DNA from: SKPS01 sp964469215
Lineage (GTDB): Bacteria; Bacteroidota; Bacteroidia; Bacteroidales; SKPS01
Assembly: GCA_964469215.1 (NCBI GenBank)
Contig: CAYXYB010000010.1
Location: 1 to 64,000 of the forward strand
Direction: 5' to 3'
Length of the DNA stretch: 64,000 bases
Each line of letters opens with the position of its first letter. Within the stretch, counting starts at the first letter, position 1. Under the pieces are notes generated by a model. It searched no databases. It saw only the letters and a list, made by a program, of their open reading frames with translations, and was not told the origin of the DNA. This document shows, one piece after another, positions 35,726 to 47,700 of this stretch. The position numbers and the translations under genes were made by a program.

Positions 35726-38700
35726 TCACCTGGTAATTATCATTGAATGATTGACCCTGTATCGTTTTCGGCCAGTGTCAAGGGTTATCCGGTAGTAATA
35801 AACTCCTGAAGGCCATTGATGTGCATCAATTTCTATTGTATGTTCTCCCTGCTTCACAATTGTCTTTCTGATTACTGACAGGGACCTTCCGGGCAGGTCA
35901 AACACCTCTATTTCCAGGTTGCCTTCCTCCGGAATTGAGCAATAAATAGTTGTCCTGTCACGGAATGGATTTGGTACATTCCATGCTGTGATGCCTGTTA
36001 TATTGTCATCGTCGGACTTCGAAAGCCGCGGAGCATATAGTGTCATCGGTTCAAGTACTTCAGCATTAAAATCAGCCATCTCGCTCTCAATTGAAGGGAA
36101 CATCCAGAAATTGACCGGAATATTCATGCCTGTGCGCAACCTGATCTTCAGGATCAGATCACCTTTATTAAAAATATAGCCGTTTTCATCACTCCACGCA
36201 ATCTTTAGCTTACCGTTGTGAATGTTATACATGAGTCCTTTTAACGGTGAGGTTACAGATTCAACAACAACATCTTTTTCAGGCAGATCGAACATCAGAG
36301 TGATGGCACCCAGATTCACCCACTGGCCTGACCTGACGGGTATTTCAACAGTTCCGTTTTCAGGCATTACAAATCCATCCTGGTAAACTTCAACAATTGG
36401 TTTCTGCCGCATCACCGGTGGTAAATATGAACCGTTAACATCACCACTGGCAAGGGCCTGGAAGTTCTTTAAAACATTCGCATTGGTAATAAGAACAGCC
36501 GGATCGTCATAAACCCAGTCGCCAAGAGCAAAAGTTGTATCCATTCCAAGGGTCCGTCTGAGAATCAGCAAGGCATCTACACTCGAAATAGAAGATGAAA
36601 TGTTTACATCTGCCCCTTTAAGTCGTAGTCCACTTATCGGATTAAGATTGATTACATGTCGTTGCACAACAAGTGCATCTGTTGAATTTACTCCTCCCCA
36701 TAGTTTAGGTGTTGATGCCCTGAGACTATATGATCCCGGGGGTTTCAGGTAGAAGTTGAATGCTCCTCCAGCATCAGTCATCACAGAATCATTCACTGCA
36801 AAACTATTATTGAGCAGATATATTTTTGTGTTGTTCATTGGTGTGTATGCCGCATTGTTGTATGTCAACACACCGCTTATAGTGTATCTTGGTATTACAC
36901 TGATCTTTACGTTATCTGATGAGACACAGTTATTGCTGCCGGTAACAAGCATTGTGTAAGTAGTAGTTGTCAGAGGTGATGCAATCGGTAATTCAAGCGT
37001 GGGGTCATTAAGTGAGCCGGCAGGAGACCATAAATAACTATATGGGGGTGCGCCACCTGTGACATTTGGTTGCAGCTGAATCGAGCCACCTTCGTAAATG
37101 AAGGTGTCAACCCCTGCATCAACAACAGGTAGAGGTGACATTGAGAGATAGAAGGCATCTGAAGAAATACAGCCTATCCCATTATCAACAGTAAGATGAT
37201 AGAATCCGGGATGTTGAGGCGTTACAGAACCAATCCGTAATACCGGGGCAGCACTGACAAAGTTGGGTCCTGTCCAGGTATATATTCCTTCGTCAACAAC
37301 ACCAGAAAAGCGTATGTTTGGTCTGTAGCTCGAAGTTGTACCTCCTGTCAGATTACAGCCAACCTGGCTTGTATTGGTTGTGTAACTGTAACGTGAAGCT
37401 GCAGAGAAAGCAGCAATATGGTATTGAACACTGCTGTTGTAGTTATTGGTTACGTTGGTATAGCATAATTCAACAACAAGGTTGTCCATGCCATCATAGT
37501 AGAATGGAGTGCTTAGAATAAATGTATTCCAACCCTGCTGAAGTAGTTGACCGGTATTGCTGTATACGACTGTCATACTGCCAAGATAACCTCCGGAAAG
37601 TGATACCGCAGTTGTTGTTCCGATACCTATATTGAAATCGTTAAGTATTGCAGGATCACCAACTGAACCAATATTTATCTCGATAGATTGTATCATTCCC
37701 CGCTTGAACCCCTTGGATACAAGTTCTTCTTTTCTGAAAATCATTTGTCGCTTTGATGCCGGGTAAGAGGTGGTAAATGGTGTTATGCTGTTGGAGGAGG
37801 AAAAGTTAGATCCTGTTCCAATCTGTACAGTTTTTGAGTTAAGGATCGTCTGGCTTACGGTGGCTGTTCGTTCGAAGCTGTTTCCGGCACAAACAGATGT
37901 ATCAGCACCTGCCTCAACAACAGGTAATGAATAAAATGATACGTTGACCGTGTCATTTGAAGAGCAGTTGTTAATGTCTGTTACAGTGATATAATATGTG
38001 CCGGTTGATGTCACAGCTCTTGCAGAATCGGTTGATGAGTCATCCCAGAGATAGGATATATATCCACTACCTGCATTAAGTGTAACCGGAGCATTTGAAC
38101 ATACAAAGATGTCAGGGCCTAGATTTACAGGCATTAGCATATTGGGTATCTCAAGTGTGCATGCCACTGCGATTTGCTGATTTAACGGATCATTTGTATA
38201 TATAAGAAATGATACTGAATGTGTGCCAAGTGCAAGGCCGGTTTTATTGAAGAAGAAGGGGATAGTTACCGAGTCACCTGGTAGAATATTGCCGGTATGA
38301 CCTGTAATTGTCAGGAAATAATTGCCTGCCTGCGAGAACATGTAATTCAGGTTAGCCTGGCCTGTATTTTTAATTACCATTGTTTTGGTTTCAGATATAG
38401 CACATGCCAGATTGGAGATAAAGGTGGTCTGACTCACTTGAATAGCAGGAGCATATAAGCTTGAAGCTGTTAAACAAAGTGTGTCGTTTCCGGCATTAGA
38501 TGCAATATACAGTGAACCATTATGATTTACACCGGGAACAACCGGAGTAAATATCACAGGAATTACCACAGTATCACCAGGCATAATGTCGATGGCTGAG
38601 ACTGATGGTGCAATCTCTGCTATATTGCTCGAAATCTGTGTAACCTTCAAAGTGTCACAACCTGTATTTGCAATTGAAAGATTTCTGATATTGTTTGCCC

Positions 38701-41700
38701 CAACCATTGTGCTGTCGAAGTTCAGGCAATTATGGCTGACCCAAATATCTGCATCTCCAATAACATTAAGTGTACAGGGCACCGAAACCTGAGCGTTGCC
38801 GGGGTCATTAGACCCGATAAGCATGTTGAAGTAATGTGTGCCGGCATTCATGTTTGTGGAGAAGAAATTAACACTCAGTGTTAATGAATCATTCGCAGCT
38901 ATAGTGTCAGACAATGGATGAAGGTTAATCCAGTGATTTCCATTAACACGAATCCTTACTCTATGAAAGCTGTTAAGACCTGTCCAATGATCAACGGTGG
39001 GTTCATTCTGCACCGAGACAACAAGCTGTCCGTCACTGAGCCAATTACTCAACTGGCTGCCACCAAAACCAAAGTGGTCGGTTATAAGAGTGCCGGCAAC
39101 AACATTCCCATCATTGATCTGCCCAATGTTAGTACCTTCAATATTAAGGGATGCAAATTCGTTTGCCTGGTCGAAATCGCCGCTTAATGTTACCTCAAGA
39201 AGAAGAGTGTCAACATTTGGAGGAAGATTTGTGAAAGTGTGTGTTGTCACAGCTCCATTGACAACAAATTGCTTTGTGCTCAACTGGTCTATGTCTGTTC
39301 CGTATAATCCCAGAATATGGTATACCGCACTTCCAAGGCCTGTATTTACCAGCTTTAACTGCTGGGAAACCGTGTCTTTGCAACCATTTATGGTAATATT
39401 AAATGACGAAGGTTCAACACTTACTACTGGTGGGTTGATACTGAACCCTTCAAGGCAGATCTGAGTTGTGCCTACGTTTGTCACCACATTAAGAGTGCTG
39501 TTCCGCTGACCGGTTGCAAGAGGTGTGAAACTTACCGCCAAAATGGCAGAATCGCCGGAAGGTATTGTTCCTGTACCTCCTGCAGGAACATATTCACTGC
39601 TCAAACTCTGAATCGAAGTAACAGTAAGATTTGAACAACCGGTATTGTATAACTTCAGATATCTTATTTCCGTAGCGCCCTCAACAACAGTGTCGTACAC
39701 AAGGCATGCAGCGCTTGTCGAAAGCTCTGCAGATCCATTTACTGTAAGTGTGCATGGGATTAGCTTCTGGGGAGTTACAGGATCATTGGAGTAAACTATG
39801 ATGTTGGATGTATAAACCCCATTGGGAATTGACGTAGAGTTAAATTTGACCGTAACATTTGTACTGCTCACACCAAATAGAGTATCTGATGTGTATGCAA
39901 AACTCAACCACGACGGACTGGTTCCTATCACACTCAGTGCATAAGACAATGCATTGTGAAGCATCGCTGAAGTATTGTAGGTTGTTGTACCTAATCCTGC
40001 ATGATACTCCCACAACATACCTGTTGCAATCACCAGTCCGCTGCCGATTTCGTATTCAGCAGTGGTTGGTACAGATGAAATATTCGTTCTGGTAATTATC
40101 CTGGCATTGGTGGGCAAATTGGCCAGGTAGGAAGCATTGGCATTATTGCCTGCAAGTGGATTGCTCAGCCCCTGAACAATAGGATGAGTAGCTGAAACAA
40201 TAATATTCTGATTCTCAACATTACCGTACAACACATTGACATTTCCTGCTATTGTGGTGGAGTTCACAGAGTAATTGGCATTCATGTACAACATAATACC
40301 TCCGCTATTAACAAAAGAGGTGAATTTTCCAACCTGTGCGGTAAGCACATTGTAGTAAGTTGTAGACTGATTGCCCACAGTAATAATTATGTCGTATATA
40401 CCGAAGTTGGCAGCTGCAACCTGACTGCTGGTTATTACATCAGGTACTATTCCGAACTGGTTCTGAATATACTGTTCGATATTCAGGTTCCATGGATTGG
40501 CATCGCTGATAATAAGAACTGTGCTGTCTCCTGATAATCCGCGGCCCCCGTAAACCTGGTATGTGAGATTTCCTGTGCCCTGATTCTGAACCTGCAGGTT
40601 ATCGGTGATGGTGTCGTTACAGGCTGTAATGGTTTTTGCGAATGAAGCAGGCAGTACGCTCAGAACAGAAGCATCAACACTGGTGCCTGTGAGGCAAACC
40701 GTGTAATTGCCAACATTAGTCGAGAAATATATATTGTCAGAAAACTGACCGGTGGTGGTTGGACTAAAGGTAGCAACCAGGTAGGCTGAAGTTCCGGGAG
40801 GTATCATCAGGTATGAAGCACTAAGGGTGAAATACCCTACAGTAGTATATATAGAGCTTATTACCAATGTATTACACCCAGTGTTTGTAACTTCAACGGT
40901 GTCTTTTTTGCTACCAAACTGCATAAGAGTGCCAAAATGGATACATTGATCGGAAAATGCTACCGAAGCATTACCGTTTACGGTTACTGTGCATGGGATG
41001 TTAAGCTGTGGATTTACCGGATCATTTGACAGAATTTTGATGGCTGAATAGTATGTTCCGTTCTTTAACCCTGCAGTCCTGAGAGTAACCATTACAGTGC
41101 TTGAGTCTCCAGTAAGAACAGTGTCAGTATATTTATTTACAGATATCCATTTGTTACCATGAATAATAATTTCAACCTTATGCATGCTTACAAGGCCGGA
41201 CCAATGTGCTACACTTGCTGTATTCACAACAGATATGTCTAGGATACCATCATTCAGCCATGATTGCAACTGAGCACCTGTGAAAGTGTAAGTGTTTACG
41301 ATATCTGTTCCGTTTGGCAGATTATTGTCAGGTACTATACCAATATTAGTGCCTTCGATATGAAGCCAGCAGTATTTGCTGCTATTGTTGAAATCACCGT
41401 TGATTGTAAGTATAACCGTAATCGAGTCACTGTAACCAGGAACATTTGTGAAGTTGTGATTTGTTGTAGCCCCCGAGGTGGTGTAGTATTTGGTGCTGGT
41501 CTGTTGGTATGAATCGCCAAAAATGCTTCCAATATTATATCTCAGGTCACCAATACCACTGTTGTAGATTTTCACCGGTAAAACAACAGAGTCTGAGCAG
41601 TTTTGGAAACCGGCACTCAGAGATACAGGCGCGACGCTGATGATAGGAGCATCAATACCAACTCCTGTAATGCATACCTGATGATTGCCATCATTAGCGG

Positions 41701-44700
41701 TAAAATGGATTGTGTCTTTAAACAATTGTGCTGCATTTGGAATAAATGTAACGGCAAGTTGAGCCGAATCGCCGGCCTGAATGGTCATAGCCGTAGTTGA
41801 AAGCTGGTATTGTGCAAGTGTGTTTGTGATGCTGTAAACCTTAAGTGTGTCGCATCCGTCATTGTAAACTTTGATGAACCTGTTTGCAGTATTGCCTTGA
41901 ATAAGCGTGTCAAAATCAATGCAGGCAGCAGGTTGATCCAATCTAAAATCAGGTGTTCCGGAAATGTTCATCATACAAAGTATAGAATCGGCCTGTTTTA
42001 ACGGATCGTTGGATGTTAGTCTTATTTTGGCAGGATAGCTTCCGCTCTTCATTCCCAGCGCATTAAATTTTAAGTTTATATTGTTAATGCCTGAGGGTAT
42101 AACGGTTCCGGATGTTGGATTAGCTGTCAACCATAGGATTGGAGAGCCATTGATGGGATTTGTTACAGATGCGATAGTCCAGTTAAGATCAGCTAAACCC
42201 GGATTTGCGACGGTAACAGGCAAGATCAGTGAGTCGTTACAGATGGTGATATTTGCCGTCAGGGTGATTGTGCTCAGGGCAAATGAAGGTGCAGGCAGGC
42301 TGAAACCAGTGACACAAAGCTTATGAACGCCGTCATTGCTTGTAATATATACAGTATCATCAATCTGGCCTGTAGCCTGAGGCTGAAAAATAAGGTTAAC
42401 GGTAGTGTTCTGAAATGGTAACAGTTGCATGGAGGTGGTTCCTGCATTGTAATGAGGTGTGCCGGTATAAATTGATGTTATCTTTAATGTGTCACATCCA
42501 TCGTTTAATATAGTGAATGTTTTTGTTGAAGATGTCCATTGCATTGTGGAATCAGCCACCAGGCAGGTTGTGGGAAGGATATTGAGGTCGGGAGCTCCTA
42601 TTAGCTTGATGTTGACAGGCAGGCTTTTAACCGGTGTTAGCGGGTCGTTTGAATAGAAAATTATGTTGCCTGAATAATTGCCGGCTGGAACATTCTGTGC
42701 ATCTACCTTTAAATGAACTGCTTGCTGCCCAAGAGCGGCAACAGTGCCTGTGTCAGGAATGACACTGATGAAATGCATAGTGTTATATATTAAAACGTTA
42801 TCAATAGACCAGTTGTCAAAGCTGCTTCCACTGTGCGACAGTTGCCTCCATCTCAGGATGGTTGATTGAGTCCGTGCCGGAGGAGGTATAAGTTCAACTA
42901 CACTGGTGAACGAATTGAAACTGCCAGTAAAATAAGTATTTATATTAACCCAATTTATGCCTCCGTCTATGCTGTATTCCAGAACAACATCTTCACCATA
43001 ATCTGCCTGCTCGCATGGATATGAACCACTGCCAATCTTAAGTTCAAATTCTATATTGCCTCCTCCGAGCAGATTAAGTGCAAATGTGGATGCATGACGT
43101 GTTCCGTTATTATCGAAATACAGCGCATTTGGGGGAGATACACTGCCGCATGATCCTGAAAGAGCACCGGTTACAGATTGCCATATATTTGGGTTTAGAC
43201 CAGAGTCAAATTGGTCACCTGTCGACATGCCGGTTGCCGCAGTCCATATTAACGCATGATCTCCTGTATTGCTTATTGTAAGAGGTATAATTAGGGTGTC
43301 ATTGCATCCTGTCAGGGTTGCTGTGATGGTGTCGGTACTTAGAACAATTACGGGAGGGCTCTGCCCGGTACCCTGCAGACAAATTTTATAGTCAGACAGA
43401 TTGCTTTTTATTACCAGTGTATCATAATAGGTTTGCTGCAGCATGGGAGAGAAGACAACCGGAAGTACCGCGGAATCAAATGGATCAATTACAACCTGTG
43501 TCCAGAATGGTGTAAACGTATTATCAGAATTTTCGATGTCTGAAATTATCAGCGGAGCACAACCATTGTTGTATAGCGTAATGGAATCTGTAACAGATGT
43601 ATATTGGAAAATGGGTGTGTAAATCAGGCATGGATCTGAGGTAAGATCCGGGCTTCCTGTCAGAGTCATGTTTACCGGAATCTTTACATAGGGATATCCC
43701 GGATGGTTGAATGCAATTGGTATGTTTGAATAATATGCGCCCTGTTTGATACCTGCTGCAGAGAAGAGGACAGGAATATCCAGAGAATCTCCGATGGCAA
43801 TAGATCCTGTAGTCTGCGACATTGTTGCCCAGGGTGCAGGCTTGGTATATGCTCGAACGCGGTGCATCCTGGTTCCATACCATGGATACACAATTGTTGA
43901 GTTACCAATCCTTACCTGAAGCTCTCCATCGAGCAGCCAGTTGGCAAGTTGTGCCCCTCCAAATCCATACGTCACTGTGATGTCCTGCCCGTATCCAATA
44001 TTGCCGTCAGGAATAATGTCAATGAATGTGCCGTCAACGATCAGCGAAGCATATGCGTTTGAGACACTGTAGTAACCGTTTATTGTTATTTCAAGGAAAA
44101 GGGAATCAATTGATGATGGCAAAGTGTTGAAAAGATGATTGGTGGTGTCGGGATAAACAGAGCTATTATAATATTTAGTTGAAATAGTATCTTTATCGTG
44201 AGGCCCTCCGAATGTCGTATATTGTAAAACTGCATTCCCGATATTTCTTACCCTTAAATTCCTCGTTTCTGTATCATTGCATCCGGATATTGTCAGTTGT
44301 ATCGAGTCAGGTGTTACCAATGGTTTTCCCAAAGGTGGAATATTGGTTACATTTACAACTACCGGTACCCTGGTACTGCTGCAGCCGCTGGGTGTTAATT
44401 CATGGATCTCAATTTCTCTGAAATTTGGATTGGAAACCTGTCCATTTCCTGTCATCTGGAATGAGGTGATCCTTAATTTTGAAGTAGTAACTAAAGGGAA
44501 AGGGACAATATTAACGCATTGCATCGGTAAATTACTGAATGTATGGAAACTAACCCAGTTTCCATTTTCCCACTTATAAAGCGTTGCTCCTGTAAGAAAT
44601 CTTGCATCCGCCTGGGCATGATGTATTGTCATACCATCAATATCAACAGGTGAGGGCCATTCGAAACTTATCCAGTCTGTATGAGGTACCTGGGATGGGG

Positions 44701-47700
44701 GTGAGGATGTCGAGATCCACATCTGCTGGGTTCCGCAGGTGCCAAGGTCCAGATCATTTAAAGTACTGCACGGGCCGGTGTTGCAGATGCTGGCAGAAGC
44801 GATTGCCTGAGGGGCAATATTTAACCCCGGAGTGTAACCGATTCCCGGGATTGCACTTTGACCGTAAGTAACATTAACCCAATAGATGGTAGTGTCATAT
44901 AAAAGAGGTGTTTGGAAAAGTGAGCCGGTTGCTATTGGTACTGTTGCCGGCTGGCTGGCATACCATTCGGTATGTAGGGTGCTGTTTGCATCCAGAATTG
45001 TACTTGTTCCAAATGGTATCGAAACGGGTGAGGTTACCGTGGGTGGCGGTGGAGCTGCAGATGAAAGCACAGTTCTGAGGTTTGTGTCATTAAGCTCTAT
45101 ATTGTCATCAGGAATATTGAGCCATGCCTTAACTACCCATGTAGTATCAATAGTAGTTGATAAATCCACCACAGTATTGAATACATATGTTATGGTATCA
45201 CCTGTAGGTATGGAAGTGTTTACTGTTTCAGTTACCACTGCCTTCCCGGTTCTTTGATACGACACCGTAAAACCGGCAGGAATAATGCTGGGCGCAATAT
45301 TGGCAATTGTGATCTTCACTGTGTCCAATCCCAGGGCACACCCTTCGTCAAACGGATGGATCTCAACAAGAGTGCCGTCAATGTTCGATATGGCATAATG
45401 CCCTTTGCATGTTGTATCGTTGAAATAATATATGTCACCGGCAAGGTTGGTATACGCACAAATCACTGAGTTGCCTGCAGGGGTGATAAATGAAGGCATG
45501 TTAAATGTATCTGTCATGAGAGGCGGAATAGTCCCGGTATATGTGGCAGTAATTGGCAAACCTTGATTTATGGAATAATTGACAGGAATATTGTATAGTG
45601 TGTTAGTTCCATAATTTTTAATAACCACCTTAACGTCAACGGTGTCACCCTCCATGAAAGAGGTCATGCCATCCGGAAGAGTTATAGCAACAATCCCCGC
45701 ATCTTCAGGCAATAAGGGAATTTCATGTGCACCAATTGTTGGGTTTGCAGATCTCGGATTTCCGAAAAAGTCATTCGTAACTGCAGCAAGAGGTGTTGCC
45801 AGGCCTGATAAGATGGTGTTGTTTAATGCAAGGTTGTGATTTGATGTAAATGGAGGTATGATATTTTGTGAATTGCCATCTTTACCGCTGTAAGACTTCA
45901 GAGCTGCCAGAGTGGTTCGCACTCCTCCCCAGTATGCAATATTAACCCCGGTTGTGTATAAGTTGTTATAGTTGCTTGTATTTATTGCTGATGTGGAACT
46001 GGTATAATAAGCATAACCACCATTGATGTTGGACAAAATATTATTGACCACATTTATTTGTGATCCTGATGAAACATATAGTGTTCTTCCGCTTGAGGCA
46101 GAACCTCCTGTAATATGAACAGAGTTATTATAAAAATTAATATAATAACAGGAAACAAGATATACTCCGTAAACAGTACCGGTAGGATTCCCGGATTGAC
46201 TGATGAAGTTGTTGCTGATTAGCAGAGGAATCACTGAAGAAGACTGCTTGTAAGCAATATACAGGCCATAATTTGTTCCTGAGCCTGTAGAAATGACTCT
46301 GTTTCTGCTTATAACACCGTGTCCGGTGGTGTACCCAATATAAAACGGATAAACCGTTGCAGAATTGGTTGCGTTTTGCACAAAATTGCCCTCAAAATGC
46401 AGAGAGTCCGTATAATAGGTGTAAATACCGTAGTAATAATAATCTATTATATTGTTGTTTAGTAGGGTAAACCTATTCTTTTTTGCTGATGAGTTGGCAT
46501 AGTAATAAATACTATAGTAACCACCTTTTAAGGTACTGTTGCTGATAGTAATATTGTAGTCAGCGCCATATTCCGAATATACAGTAGTGTTATAGCTACT
46601 GGTATTAACCGGGGCATCAAGATAGCAACTGTCAATAGTAATGTTCTGACAGGAATTTATAAATTCCACAATGCGGCCATAGGAAGTGTTTAATGCTTTT
46701 AATGTAATTTGTTTGAAAATCACATGTTTTGCTGCTGAAAATCTCAATACCCAATTTGCAGCATATGAAGCGGAATATTGAACTATAACCGATGAGGTTG
46801 TGTTTGTTGAGCTAATAAAAGTAATTGTATTCACTTCTGAAGCTCCGGTGATTTCAGGTATCGTAAGTTGTTCATTATATGTTCCGGGATGCACGTTCAT
46901 TACAATCGGGCCGCAGATACCACCTGCATTCATTGCTGCAATTGCGTCTCCGAAAGAGTTGAAGTCAAAAGTGCCCGATGCTGCAGGGCCAATGGTATAA
47001 ACCCCTGACATGCATGCACTGAAACAGACGGTAGCTGATGTGTCATTAAGATTGAAGTTGTCAGGAACACCGTTGGGTTGGCTGGTCCAGGCTTTGATGC
47101 AATGCAATCCACCGGGAAAATTGACTGTGTCAATAACAACAGTTACCATCCCCTGATGAGGCAGTGATCCTGTCCATGGATATGTCTTCTGAACAACACC
47201 ATTAAGCGACCAGGAAATATTTACATTCTGTAAGTTGTTGGTGCCAAAGTTCCTGAGCTCAACTTTAATCTCTTGCAAAGAGCCAGCAACAACCTGACTT
47301 ACAGGATTTACTATTTGGGTTATGCCTGCATCTACACCGGGGAAAGCAGTAACATTAACAACTACAGGAACCCTGTTGCTTGAACATCCCTCCTCGTAGC
47401 TGTCGAATCTGATATTTGGACGCTGGTTAATTGTGCTTCCTGAACCAGGTGAACTGCACACTCCGTTTACATCATTTGCATAATAGGCTGAAGAAGCAAA
47501 ACTTGTTGATGTCTGACTTACTGACGCATTTCCGCCACTGACGTAGGATAGATTATTAAAACAAGTTTCTATCACAATATTGCTGGAACCATCCCAGTAG
47601 TAAGGTGTCTGGAAAATATAAGTGTTCCAGCCTGTGATGGGTTGATGCGATGAAGAATGATAAACCTGCGTGAGCCCCTGTTGCCATACTGATGTGAGAG

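Noticed and set aside
35661..35729. GTG start of the CARDB gene overlapping the giant gene stop (GTGA)
   Set aside because: It would place 23 residues before a clean signal peptide; the ATG at 35660 is more likely. The overlap could still mean translational coupling, but this cannot be decided from sequence.
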